DNA of 36,427 nucleotides from Schlegelella_A sp038234975 (GCA_038234975.1 JBBSUK010000020.1:1-36427), one strand, 5' to 3'; positions 15,622-25,310 are shown, counted from the first letter of the stretch. Made by a program: numbers and translations. Notes: generated from the sequence alone by a model not told the origin.

Positions 15622-15705
15622 AGTTTCGATGCGCGTTTTTGGGGCTCGTCGCCGACGGGCCCTTCCGATCCCCCCTACAAACCATCCCTTTCTGGAGAAC
15701 CTTCG

Positions 15706-17121
15706 ATGGCAGCCAAGACCGTCGCCGACGTGATGAGCATGGTGAAGGAGCACGAAGTCAGGTTCGTCGACTTCCGCTTCACCGACACGCGCGGCAAGGA
15801 ACAACACGTGTCGGTGCCGATCTCGGCCTTCGACGAAGACAAGTTCGAGAGCGGACACGCTTTCGACGGCTCGTCGATCGCCGGCTGGAAGGGCATCGAG
15901 GCGTCGGACATGCTGCTGATGCCCGACCCGAACACCGCCAACATCGACCCTTTCTACGAAGAGCCGACGCTGTTGCTGACCTGCGACGTCGTCGAACCCG
16001 GCGACGGCAAGCCCTACGAGCGCGACCCGCGCTCGCTCGCCAAGCGCGCCGAGGCCTACATGAAGGCATCGGGCCTCGGCGACGCAGCGTTCTTCGGCCC
16101 CGAGCCGGAGTTCTTCGTCTTCGACAGCGTGCGCTGGCAGGTCGACATGTCGGGGTGCTTCTGCAAGGTCGACTCCGAAGAGGCGGCCTGGAACTCGGCC
16201 AGGGAGTACGAGCACGGCAACCACGGCTACCGGCCGGCGGTCAAGGGCGGCTACTTCCCGACCCCGCCGATCGACTCGATGCAGGACATGCGCTCCGAGA
16301 TGTGCCTGATCCTCGAGTCGATGGGCATCCCGGTCGAGGTGCACCACCATGAGGTCGCGCAGGCGCAGATGGAGATCGGCACCCGCTTCTCGACGCTCGT
16401 CGAGCGCGCCGACTGGCTGCAGCTGCAGAAGTACGTGATCCAGAACGTCGCCCATTCGTACGGCAAGAGCGCGACCTTCATGCCCAAGCCGATCGTCGGC
16501 GACAACGGCTCGGGCATGCACGTGCACCAGTCGGTCTGGAAGGGCGGCAAGAACCTGTTCGCTGGCGAAGGCTACGCCGGCCTGTCGGAGTTCGCGCTCT
16601 TCTACATCGGCGGGATCATCAAGCACGCGCGCTCGCTCAACGCCATCACCAATCCCGGCACCAACAGCTACAAGCGCCTCGTGCCTGGCTTCGAGGCGCC
16701 GGTCAAGCTGGCGTACAGCTCGCGCAACCGCTCGGCGTCGATTCGCATCCCGCACGTGCCGAACCCGAAGGGCCGGCGCATCGAGGCGCGATTCCCGGAC
16801 CCGCAGGCCAACCCCTACCTCGCGTTCTCGGCGCTGCTGATGGCCGGGCTCGACGGTGTCGAGAACAAGATCCACCCCGGCGAGGCGGCAACCAAGGACC
16901 TCTATCACCTGCCGCCCGAGGAGGACGCGAAGATCCCGACCGTCTGCTCCAGCCTCGAGCAGGCGCTCGAGTACCTCGAGAGCGACCGCGCCTACCTGAC
17001 CAAGGGCGGCGTCTTCACCGATGCCTATCTCGACGCCTACATCGACCTGAAGATGCAGGAGGTGACGCGCTTCCGCATGACGACGCACCCGGTCGAGTTC
17101 GACATGTACTACAGCCTCTGA
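15706..17121 (+). CDS. glnA: Glutamine synthetase type I
   Basis: Housekeeping ammonia-assimilating enzyme, 471 residues, the normal length of a class I-beta subunit of the dodecamer. Key segments are FDGSSIAGWKGI near the N-terminus, GPEPEFFVFD, and the ammonia/glutamate loop DNGSGMHVHQS. The nucleotide-side NSYKRLVPGFEAPV, RIPHVPNPKGRRIEARFPDP and the adenylylation site DLYHLPPEE (Tyr400) are also present. It should therefore be switched off by GlnE-type adenylylation in nitrogen excess. A ribosome site GGAGA lies 7 bases before the ATG. It is transcribed from the sigma-54 promoter just upstream, and the ntrB/ntrC pair downstream is its likely regulator. Confidence 0.98.
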   Translation: MAAKTVADVMSMVKEHEVRFVDFRFTDTRGKEQHVSVPISAFDEDKFESGHAFDGSSIAGWKGIEASDMLLMPDPNTANIDPFYEEPTLLLTCDVVEPGDGKPYERDPRSLAKRAEAYMKASGLGDAAFFGPEPEFFVFDSVRWQVDMSGCFCKVDSEEAAWNSAREYEHGNHGYRPAVKGGYFPTPPIDSMQDMRSEMCLILESMGIPVEVHHHEVAQAQMEIGTRFSTLVERADWLQLQKYVIQNVAHSYGKSATFMPKPIVGDNGSGMHVHQSVWKGGKNLFAGEGYAGLSEFALFYIGGIIKHARSLNAITNPGTNSYKRLVPGFEAPVKLAYSSRNRSASIRIPHVPNPKGRRIEARFPDPQANPYLAFSALLMAGLDGVENKIHPGEAATKDLYHLPPEEDAKIPTVCSSLEQALEYLESDRAYLTKGGVFTDAYLDAYIDLKMQEVTRFRMTTHPVEFDMYYSL

Positions 17122-17150
17122 CCACAGGCACGAAATCGATCGCAGCGTGC

Positions 17151-17180
17151 AAAAGGGGGCGGCTCCGGCCGCCTTCCTCG
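17151..17180 (+). terminator. Probable hairpin terminator after glnA
   Basis: A perfect 6-bp GC stem (17158-17163 with 17168-17173) with a TCCG loop is preceded by AAAA and followed by the weak pyrimidine run TTCCT. The position, 30 bases after the glnA stop, suits a terminator or attenuator that would lower read-through into the downstream genes. The T-tract is poor, so it is probably leaky. Confidence 0.45.
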
Positions 17181-17274
17181 CTTCCGGCCGCCTCGGCGTT
17201 GCGAGACAATCGCCGCGCCCCGTGTCGTCGCTCCCATCCGATGCCGCGTTGACGGGCGCTGGAGCCGACGAAAC

Positions 17275-17820
17275 ATGACCCACCTGCATCGCTTCCATCG
17301 CGGCATTGCCGCAGCGGCGCTACTCGCCGGCTTCGCGACCGCCTCGCTCGGCGCCGACGGTGTCGACGGGAACATCACGTACCGCTGCCCGAACAACGAC
17401 TACAAGAACACGATCAGCGCCAAGGAGGCCGAGAAGCTCGGCTGCAAGCGTCTCGAGGGCGCGCCCGTCACGGTGATCCAGACGACCCGCCCACGTGCGC
17501 CGGCCGTCAGCGGCGGCACGCCGGTGCCGGCCGTGGCGGCGGCAGGCCGCATCGACCCGGCGTCGCAGCGCGCCCGCGACACCGATGCCCGCCGCATCCT
17601 CGAGAACGAGCTGCGCGTCGAGGAGGAGCGCCTCTCGGCGCTGAAGAAGGACTACAACGGCGGCCAGCCCGAGCGGCAGGGCGACGAGAAGAACTACCAG
17701 CGCTACGTCGAGCGCGTCGCCGAGATGAGCGCGGCGATCGCACGCAAGGAAGTCGACGTCGCCGCGCTCAAGCGCGAGATCCAGAAGCTGCCCGCACCCG
17801 CCGCGCCGCCGACGCTGTAA
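17275..17820 (+). CDS. Small exported coiled-coil protein between glnA and ntrB
   Basis: A 181-residue protein of unknown function. A signal peptide (hydrophobic AAAALLAGFATASLGA) is followed by a short domain with two cysteines, ITYRCPNNDYKNTISAKEAEKLGCKRLEGAPVTVI-like, resembling DUF4124-type modules. A Pro/Ala linker and a charged helical C-terminus (about residues 105-172, probably coiled coil) come next. Its place between glnA and ntrB is a recurring arrangement in Burkholderiales, but no role in nitrogen control is known to me. A ribosome site GGAG (17261-17264) supports the ATG. It probably sits in the periplasm. Confidence 0.82.
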   Translation: MTHLHRFHRGIAAAALLAGFATASLGADGVDGNITYRCPNNDYKNTISAKEAEKLGCKRLEGAPVTVIQTTRPRAPAVSGGTPVPAVAAAGRIDPASQRARDTDARRILENELRVEEERLSALKKDYNGGQPERQGDEKNYQRYVERVAEMSAAIARKEVDVAALKREIQKLPAPAAPPTL

Positions 17821-17842
17821 CCGCATCGCCGTCGCCGATGCC

Positions 17843-18934
17843 GTGACCCACGCATCGCCGCACGGCACGACACCGCAGGCGGCGCTCGCGGCGCTCGACC
17901 TGCTGGCGACGATGGTCGCCGTGGTCACGCCGCAAGGCGACTGCATCTTCGCCAACTCCTCGCTCGAGGGCTTGCTCGGGCTGTCGCGGCGGAGCCTCTC
18001 GCGTGGCTCCGCCTTCGACTGGTTCACCGACCCGGATGCGCTGCGCGAGACGGTCCACGCCGTCAGCAGCAACAAGTTCTCGACCAGCCGGCTCGAGCTG
18101 CAGCTCAAGCGCCCGGGCGCGACGCATGGCGAGGTGATGCCGGTGCGCATCATCGTCAACCAGCTCGACGGCTCGCTGAACGTCGTCTTCGAGCTCGTCG
18201 AGATGGAGCACCAGTCGCGACAGCAGCGGGAGGAGCGTGCGCTGGAGCAGGCCGAGGCCTCGAAGGAGCTGATCCGCAACCTCGCGCACGAGATCAAGAA
18301 CCCGCTCGGCGGCATCCGCGGTGCAGCGCAGCTGCTCGAGATGGAGATCGAGGGCCGGGCGCTGACCGAGTACACGCAGGTCATCATCAAGGAGGCCGAC
18401 CGGCTGACGACGCTCGTCGACCGACTGCTCGCGCCGCACCGCTCGCCGCACGTCGTGGCGCCGGTCAACATCCACGAGGTGACCGAGCACGTGCGCGCGC
18501 TGATCCTCGCGGAGCACCCGACCGGGCTGCTCACCGAACGCGACTACGACGCGTCGATCCCCGACTTCCAGGGCGATCGCGAGCAGCTGATCCAGGCGGT
18601 GCTCAATATTTCACGCAACGCGAGCCAGGCGCTGATCGAGCGCATCCAGGCGGGCGACGCGAGGCTGCTGTTCCGCACCCGGGTCGTCCGCCAGGTCACG
18701 CTCGGCAAGCTGCGACACCGACTGGCACTGGAATTGCATGTCGAGGACAACGGCCCCGGGGTGCCAGACGCGTTGCGGGAGCGGATCTTCTTTCCGCTCG
18801 TCTCCGGACGCGAAGGCGGCTCGGGCCTCGGCCTTACCCTCGCGCAGAACTTCATCCAGCAGCACCATGGCACCGTCGAGTTCGAAAGCGAACCCGGCCG
18901 CACGATGTTCAAGATCGTGATTCCCCTGGTCTGA
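17843..18934 (+). CDS. ntrB: Nitrogen regulation sensor histidine kinase NtrB
   Basis: Cytosolic two-component kinase/phosphatase for NtrC, 363 residues. It has an N-terminal PAS domain (about 15-125) and an H-box with the phospho-accepting His149 in NLAHEIKNPLGGIRGAAQLLE. The ATPase domain follows with an N-box (QAVLNISRNASQAL), a G1 box (VEDNGPGVPD) and a G2 box (GREGGSGLGLTLAQNFIQQHHGTVEFES). There is no transmembrane helix, as expected for NtrB, whose activity is set by PII proteins. The start is GTG at 17843, 22 bases after the previous gene; an ATG at 17838 is out of frame and stops at once. It is followed directly by ntrC. Confidence 0.96.
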   Translation: MTHASPHGTTPQAALAALDLLATMVAVVTPQGDCIFANSSLEGLLGLSRRSLSRGSAFDWFTDPDALRETVHAVSSNKFSTSRLELQLKRPGATHGEVMPVRIIVNQLDGSLNVVFELVEMEHQSRQQREERALEQAEASKELIRNLAHEIKNPLGGIRGAAQLLEMEIEGRALTEYTQVIIKEADRLTTLVDRLLAPHRSPHVVAPVNIHEVTEHVRALILAEHPTGLLTERDYDASIPDFQGDREQLIQAVLNISRNASQALIERIQAGDARLLFRTRVVRQVTLGKLRHRLALELHVEDNGPGVPDALRERIFFPLVSGREGGSGLGLTLAQNFIQQHHGTVEFESEPGRTMFKIVIPLV

Positions 18935-18956
18935 GCGCAGCCCGCCGGAGCACGCC

Positions 18957-20459
18957 ATGAAGCCCATCTGGATCGTCGACGACGATCAGTCGATCCGTTT
19001 CGTTCTCGAGAAGGCGCTGACCCGCGAGGCGTTCGCGGTGCGCAGCTTCACCAACCCGCGCGACGTCCTCGCCGCGCTCGACGACGACGAGCCGCAGGTG
19101 CTCGTGTCCGACATCCGCATGCCCGGCGGCTCGGGGATCGACCTGCTCAACAAGATCAAGCAGAAGCACCGCGACCTGCCCGTCATCATCATGACGGCGT
19201 ACTCCGACCTCGACAGCGCCGTCAGCGCGTTCCAGGGCGGCGCCTTCGACTACCTGCCCAAGCCCTTCGACGTGCCCAAGGCGGTCGACCTGATCCGCCG
19301 CGCGGTCGAGGAGAGCCTGCGCGAGGACATCGCCGAATCGCCGGCCGCGCAGGTGCCGGGGATGCTCGGCCAGGCGCCGGCCATGCAGGACGTGTTTCGG
19401 GCCATCGGCCGGCTCAGCCAGAGCATCGTCACGGTGCTCATCACCGGCGAGTCGGGATCGGGCAAGGAGCTGGTGGCCAACGCGCTGCACAAGCACAGCC
19501 CGCGCGGTGAACTGGGAACCAAGGGTCCGTTCATCGCGATCAACACCGCGGCGATCCCGAAGGACCTGCTCGAGTCGGAGCTGTTCGGCCACGAGCGCGG
19601 CGCCTTCACGGGCGCTCAGACGACGCGACGCGGCCGCTTCGAGCAGGCCGACGGCGGAACGCTGTTCCTCGACGAGATCGGCGACATGCCGTTCGAGCTG
19701 CAGACGCGGCTGCTGCGCGTGCTCTCAGACGGACAGTTCTACCGCGTCGGTGGCCACAACCCGATGAAGAGCAACGTGCGCGTCATCGCGGCGACGCACC
19801 AGGACCTCGAGGCGCGGGTGCAGGCGGGTTCGTTCCGGGAGGACCTGTTCCATCGCCTCAACGTCATCCGGCTGCGCCTGCCCGCGCTGCGCGAGCGGCA
19901 GGAGGACATCCCGTCGCTGGCGCGCTTCTTCCTGCACAAGAGCGCGCGAGAGCTGGGCGTCGAGGGCAAGCGGGTCACCGACGCGGCGATCGGCCGGCTG
20001 ATGCTGTTCGACTACCCCGGCAACGTGCGGCAGCTCGAGAACATCTGCCACTGGCTCACCGTCATGGCACCGGCGCAGATCGTCGACGCCAAGGACCTGC
20101 CGCCCGAACTGCAGTCTCGCGGGCCGCGCGGGGCGGCGACGGCGGCGTCATTGGCGACTGCATCGGCGGTGGCGCCGCCTCGGGGTCCGCCGGAGAACGC
20201 GACGGCGCCATCGACACCGGCGCAGCATCAGTCCGACGGCGACGACTGGTTGCGCGGCCTCGATCAAGCGGCGCGCGAGCTGCTGTCGCGCGGCGAACCT
20301 GCCGTCTGGGAAACGCTGACGCGTCGCTTCGAGGCGCAGCTGATCGAGGCGGCGCTCGACACGACGCGTGGCCGGCGCATCGAGGCGGCGCAACGGCTCG
20401 GCATCGGCCGCAACACCATCACGCGCAAGATCCAGGAGCTCAAGCTCGACGACAAGTGA
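18957..20459 (+). CDS. ntrC: Nitrogen regulation response regulator NtrC
   Basis: Sigma-54 enhancer-binding regulator, 500 residues. It has a receiver domain (1-120) with phospho-accepting Asp52 in LVSDIRMPGGSG, and an AAA+ domain with Walker A GESGSGKE (164-171). The sigma-54-contacting loop GAFTGA is at 215-220 and the Walker B strand GTLFLDE at 234-240. A C-terminal Fis-type helix-turn-helix ends in RIEAAQRLGIGRNTITRKIQEL. Between the AAA+ and DNA-binding parts lies a low-complexity Ala/Pro/Thr linker (about 388-425), longer than in enteric NtrC. It should activate the glnA promoter at 15606 and other nitrogen-limited genes. Confidence 0.97.
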   Translation: MKPIWIVDDDQSIRFVLEKALTREAFAVRSFTNPRDVLAALDDDEPQVLVSDIRMPGGSGIDLLNKIKQKHRDLPVIIMTAYSDLDSAVSAFQGGAFDYLPKPFDVPKAVDLIRRAVEESLREDIAESPAAQVPGMLGQAPAMQDVFRAIGRLSQSIVTVLITGESGSGKELVANALHKHSPRGELGTKGPFIAINTAAIPKDLLESELFGHERGAFTGAQTTRRGRFEQADGGTLFLDEIGDMPFELQTRLLRVLSDGQFYRVGGHNPMKSNVRVIAATHQDLEARVQAGSFREDLFHRLNVIRLRLPALRERQEDIPSLARFFLHKSARELGVEGKRVTDAAIGRLMLFDYPGNVRQLENICHWLTVMAPAQIVDAKDLPPELQSRGPRGAATAASLATASAVAPPRGPPENATAPSTPAQHQSDGDDWLRGLDQAARELLSRGEPAVWETLTRRFEAQLIEAALDTTRGRRIEAAQRLGIGRNTITRKIQELKLDDK

Positions 20460-20472
20460 GGCCGCGCGAGCA

Positions 20473-20486
20473 GCGCCCGCGGGCGC
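20473..20486. terminator. GC palindrome between convergent ntrC and DUF4337 genes
   Basis: GCGCCCGCGGGCGC is a perfect 14-base palindrome placed in the 31-base gap between two convergent genes. That is where a bidirectional terminator would lie. No T-tract follows on either strand, so it is at best a weak or Rho-assisted terminator. Confidence 0.3.
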
Positions 20487-20490
20487 GAGT

Positions 20491-21066
20491 TCAGATGTGC
20501 ATCGCGGCGAGCACGCCGAGGACAATGCCGATGCCGGTCACGAAGTAGACGCCGATCTGCAGTCGCCGGCTGCTCGTGAGCAACGCGATCGCAGCAAGCG
20601 CGATGGCGATCTGCAGCGCCGTCGTCGCCTGCTGCCAGCGGTGCTCGACGTGGATCTCCTGTTCGGTGCGCTCGTTCCACACCTCCGATTCCTTCTCGAG
20701 CGCCTCGGCCTTCTTCTGGATGCCGGCCTTCTCGGACTTGTACCGCGCGGCCTCGCCCCGGTAGAACTCCTTGCGTGCCTCGGGCACCAGGTCGACCGCC
20801 ATCTCGGAGACGTTCTGGCGGTTGCTCTTGGCCTGGTAGAACGCCCACTGGTTCGCGGCCTCGGTCTTCTTGATCGCCGCCTCGTTCTTGAAAAGGCCCG
20901 CGTTGAGCTGCGCGAGCCCGCCCATGTAGGCGAAGATCGCGCCGATCGTCGCGATGATCGCGGTCGCGACGGCGAGCCGCCCCGCCATGCCGTGCGGCTC
21001 CTCGTGCGACCGGTGTTCCAGCTCGTGGTCGTGCGGACCGTGAACGTGAAAGCCCTTGCCTGACAT
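20491..21066 (-). CDS. DUF4337 family membrane protein
   Basis: A 191-residue protein. A histidine-rich polar N-terminus (HVHGPHDHELEHRSHEEPHG) precedes one hydrophobic helix (LAVATAIIATIGAIFAYMGGLAQ). A long charged helical stretch (about 60-140) follows, then two C-terminal helices (ATTALQIAIALAAIALLTSS and QIGVYFVTGIGIVLGVLAAM). This layout with the KNEAAIKKTEAANQWAFYQAKS segment fits the DUF4337 family. The function is unknown. The histidine-rich head could bind metal, but this is only a guess from composition. It lies 36 bases downstream of folA on the same strand and may be co-transcribed with it. Confidence 0.85.
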   Translation of the reverse strand: MSGKGFHVHGPHDHELEHRSHEEPHGMAGRLAVATAIIATIGAIFAYMGGLAQLNAGLFKNEAAIKKTEAANQWAFYQAKSNRQNVSEMAVDLVPEARKEFYRGEAARYKSEKAGIQKKAEALEKESEVWNERTEQEIHVEHRWQQATTALQIAIALAAIALLTSSRRLQIGVYFVTGIGIVLGVLAAMHI

Positions 21067-21102
21067 TCGATGTGCTCCCCGGGTGATGCCCTGCGCCGGG
21101 GA

Positions 21103-21591
21103 TCAGGCGCGCCGCCACGACGTGTAGGCGTAGCGGGTGCCGTCGGGCAGGACGTGTTCTTCACGCGCAGTTTGCACGAAGTCGGCCTCGCTCCAAGGTG
21201 GGAACCAGGTGTCGGCCGGGAAGACGGCCTCGACCTGCGTCAGCTCGAGTGCGTCGGCTTCGGGCAGCGCGGCGCGGTAGAGCTCGGCGCCGCCGATCAC
21301 GAAGATGCGCCGGTCCGGATCGGCGCGGTCGATCGCCTCGGCGAGCGAGCCGGCTCGAACGGCGCCGTCGGCGTGCCAGTCGGGTTGCCGGGTGAGGACG
21401 ATGTTGGCGCGGCCGGGCAGCGGCTTGCCGATCGAGTCCCAGGTCCGCCGGCCCATCACGACGGTGTGTCCCGTCGTCAGGGCGCGGAAGCGCTTCAGGT
21501 CGTCGGAAATGCGGATCAGCAGGTCGCCGTCGCGGCCGATACCGCCGTCCGCGGCGACGCCGGCGAGGAGGGTCAGGGAGGGGCGGGCCAT
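21103..21591 (-). CDS. folA: Dihydrofolate reductase
   Basis: NADPH-dependent reduction of dihydrofolate to tetrahydrofolate; 162 residues, the normal length. The sequence shows LTLLAGVAADGGIGRDGDLL with the start of the substrate loop, the catalytic acidic residue region DDLKRF, GHTVVMGRRTWDSIGKPLPGR-type NADPH-binding residues, RIFVIGGAELY, and the C-terminal beta hairpin around RYAYTSW. One small deviation is IRISDDL where most enzymes have W(H/K)xPxDL: the usual Leu-Pro before the acidic residue is replaced by Ile-Ser. It shares a 30-base divergent gap with meaB. Confidence 0.93.
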   Translation of the reverse strand: MARPSLTLLAGVAADGGIGRDGDLLIRISDDLKRFRALTTGHTVVMGRRTWDSIGKPLPGRANIVLTRQPDWHADGAVRAGSLAEAIDRADPDRRIFVIGGAELYRAALPEADALELTQVEAVFPADTWFPPWSEADFVQTAREEHVLPDGTRYAYTSWRRA

Positions 21592-21596
21592 GCGGA

Positions 21597-21616
21597 GATT
21601 GTCTGCGCGGACAATC
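21597..21616. promoter_or_regulatory. Perfect inverted repeat in the folA/meaB divergent gap
   Basis: GATTGTC-N6-GACAATC, 7-bp arms with a 6-base spacer, fills two thirds of the 30 bases between the two start codons. Its symmetry and position suit an operator for a dimeric regulator. It leaves no room for conventional promoters unless the promoters lie inside one of the coding regions. The regulator is unknown. Confidence 0.4.
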
Positions 21617-21621
21617 ACGCC

Positions 21622-22716
21622 ATGGCCCGATCCGATGCGCCCGAGCCCGACGCGGACGCGCGAGCCGGCGTCGATGCCGCCGCCGATGCCGCCCTGCGCC
21701 GTGACCTGCTCGGCGACGACGAGACGCTGCGCCGCCGTGCCGTCGCCAAGGCGATCACGCTCGTCGAGTCGTCTCGAGCGGCGCACCGGCGGCGCGCGGA
21801 AGCGCTGCTCGTCGACCTCGCGGCGGCGATGCCCGCCGCCGCCTTGGCGCCAGCGCCGACGCTGCGAATCGGCGTTTCGGGCGCGCCCGGTGTCGGCAAG
21901 TCGACCTTCATCGAGGCGCTGGGGCTCGCGGTCATCGCCGACGGCCATCGCGTCGCGGTGCTCGCCGTCGACCCGAGCTCGAGCGTGTCGGGCGGCTCGA
22001 TCCTCGGCGACAAGACGCGCATGGAGCGGCTGTCGGTCGAGCCGCGGGCCTTCGTCCGCCCGAGCCCGAGCCGCGGCACGCTCGGCGGCGTCGCCGCGGC
22101 GACGGGCGAAGCGATCCGCATCGTCGAGGCCGCGGGCTTCGACGTCGTCGTCGTCGAGACGGTGGGTGTCGGCCAGAGCGAGGACGCCGTCGCCGGCCTC
22201 GTCGACTGCTTCGTGCTCCTGCAGTTGCCGAACGCGGGAGACGACCTGCAGGCGATCAAGAAGGGCGTGCTCGAACTCGCCGACATCGTCGTCGTCAACA
22301 AGGCCGATCTCGACCCTGCTGCCGCCGCACGCGCGGCTGGCCAGCTCGCGTCGTCGATCCGGCGCACCGGGTCGGGCGGACAGCCGCTCGCCTCGCCGGC
22401 GGTGCTGCAGACGAGCGCGATCGACCCGGGGCGCGTGACGCAGGTCTGGCGGGCGGTCGCGTCGTGGGCGACCGAGCGGCGGGGCTCGGGAGCGTGGGAA
22501 GCGCGGCGTCGCCTGCAGGTGGTGAACGCGCTGCAGCGGGCGATCGAGGCAGCGCTCACCGGGGCCTTTCGCGGCGACCCGGCCGTGCGGGCCGCGTGGA
22601 CGCGCGTGCTCGCCGATGTCGAGGCCGGCCGGCTGCCGGTGACCGCTGCGGCCCGGCGCCTGGTCGACGTCTATGCCGGGCGATCCGGCGGCCACGAGAC
22701 CGCGAGCCGGGCATGA
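21622..22716 (+). CDS. meaB: Methylmalonyl-CoA mutase-associated GTPase MeaB
   Basis: G3E-family P-loop GTPase that guards and loads the adenosylcobalamin-dependent methylmalonyl-CoA mutase. It has 364 residues: a helical N-terminus, Walker A GAPGVGKST (87-95), switch segments VDPSSSVSGGSILGDKTRM and RPSPSRGTLGGVA, the Walker B-like VVVVETVGVGQSE, and the base-specificity motif NKAD. The older name ArgK reflects a doubtful arginine-transport link. The mutase itself is not in the window. The end overlaps the kinase-like gene by four bases (ATGA), and pccB follows, so the unit belongs to propionyl-CoA metabolism. Confidence 0.95.
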   Translation: MARSDAPEPDADARAGVDAAADAALRRDLLGDDETLRRRAVAKAITLVESSRAAHRRRAEALLVDLAAAMPAAALAPAPTLRIGVSGAPGVGKSTFIEALGLAVIADGHRVAVLAVDPSSSVSGGSILGDKTRMERLSVEPRAFVRPSPSRGTLGGVAAATGEAIRIVEAAGFDVVVVETVGVGQSEDAVAGLVDCFVLLQLPNAGDDLQAIKKGVLELADIVVVNKADLDPAAAARAAGQLASSIRRTGSGGQPLASPAVLQTSAIDPGRVTQVWRAVASWATERRGSGAWEARRRLQVVNALQRAIEAALTGAFRGDPAVRAAWTRVLADVEAGRLPVTAAARRLVDVYAGRSGGHETASRA

Positions 22717-23504
22717 ACGAGGCCGACCTCGCCGCCGTTCGCGAGCGGATGGCCGGGGCGCGACAGCGCGTCAAGACCATCGAGCTCGCGGGCGGCGGCC
22801 GTGTCGTCGTCAAGCAGGTTCGGCCGGCGCGCACGGTGTGGCGCTCGCGCTTCGTCAGCCTGCTCGCGCGCACCTTCGGCCTGTCGCTGCTGCAGGCGGT
22901 TCCGGCGCCGGGCGGGCGCGACGCGCAGGCGGTCGAGGTGGCGCGGCTGCACGCGCTGGCGCTCGCCGGGGTGGCCGTACCCCGGGTGCTGCACGTCGAC
23001 CGCGACTTCATCGTGATCGGACATCTCCAGGGGGCCAGCCTGGCCGAGCGCATCGAGGAGGGCGGCCCCGAGGGCCGTGCGGCCTGGCGCCGCGGCCTCG
23101 AAGCGCTGGTCGCCGTCCACGCCAGGGGAGGGTGCCTGAGCCACGCCTTCGCGCGCAACTTCATCGATACAGTCGACGGGCTGGCCATGATCGATTTCGA
23201 GGACGACCCGCTCATCGTGATGACGCTCGCCGAGGCGCAGGCGCGCGACTGGCTGGCCTATCTGCATTCGACGGTCTGGATGCTCCGCACTGCAGCCGGG
23301 GGCGATGCCGACGCGGCCCGTGCCACGGTCGCGGCGACGCTCGCCGCCGAGCTGCCCGAGGTTCGCCTGCTCGTTGAAGCGGCGAGCCACCGCCTGGCGG
23401 CGCTGCGTTTCCTGCCGCGCTCCCGGCGCACCTTCGGGCGCGAGGTCGTCGGTGCGCAGGCGATGGCGGCGCTGTTTCCCCTGCTCCCGGTTCCGGTCTC
23501 CTGA
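22713..23504 (+). CDS. Kinase-like protein (LPS-kinase/RIO-like fold)
   Basis: A 263-residue protein with the outline of a small protein-kinase-fold enzyme. It has an ATP-site lysine strand GGRVVVKQVRPAR, a hinge-like DRDFIVIGHLQGASLAERI, a catalytic-loop position CLSHAFARNFID, and a DFG-equivalent MIDFEDDP. The loop has His-Ala where classical kinases have the catalytic Asp, so catalysis is uncertain. Similar proteins are annotated as lipopolysaccharide kinase-like or Bud32-like. It is coupled to meaB by a four-base overlap and lies 29 bases before pccB. It might modify or regulate something in propionyl-CoA use; no direct evidence exists in the sequence. Confidence 0.7.
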   Translation: MNEADLAAVRERMAGARQRVKTIELAGGGRVVVKQVRPARTVWRSRFVSLLARTFGLSLLQAVPAPGGRDAQAVEVARLHALALAGVAVPRVLHVDRDFIVIGHLQGASLAERIEEGGPEGRAAWRRGLEALVAVHARGGCLSHAFARNFIDTVDGLAMIDFEDDPLIVMTLAEAQARDWLAYLHSTVWMLRTAAGGDADAARATVAATLAAELPEVRLLVEAASHRLAALRFLPRSRRTFGREVVGAQAMAALFPLLPVPVS

Positions 23505-23533
23505 GACACCGGCCCGCACCACTCACACGACCC

Positions 23534-25066
<1,533 letters not shown>

Positions 25067-25301
25067 CGGCAGCCGCTCGCAACCGCATTCGTGCCGCCCG
25101 GAAAGCCCTGCCCTCCTGCCGGACGCCGGGCGTCGTCAGCATGAACGACAGCGTGCTCAGGTAAGTCGCGATAGACGCGCAACTGTCGATGGCCGCGTTC
25201 AGTGAGGCAGCGCAAAGGTCTCATGGCGTCGGCGGGGGCGCTGCCGCCATCCACCAGCGGCGGCCGCAGCCCATCCCGCCTTTGGCCGCCTTTCGCCGCC
25301 T
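25067..25301. other. Intergenic junction between pccB and the hydrogenase accessory operon
   Basis: This is 235 bases between the ends of convergent pccB and the nickel permease gene, the largest gene-free gap in the window. I see no convincing gene, tRNA, insertion sequence end or strong terminator in it. It holds short GC-rich inverted pieces and ends in the 10-base tandem repeat described separately. It marks the left edge of the hydrogenase accessory block. Confidence 0.6.
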
Positions 25302-25310
25302 TTAGCCGCC
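25281..25310. repeat. Three 10-base tandem repeats TTTNGCCGCC
   Basis: Three perfect-phase copies of TTTNGCCGCC (N = G, C, A) run from 25281 to 25310. They span the TAA stop of the nickel permease gene (25302-25304, - strand). A partial copy precedes them. This is a small slippage-type repeat with no recognised function. Confidence 0.7.
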
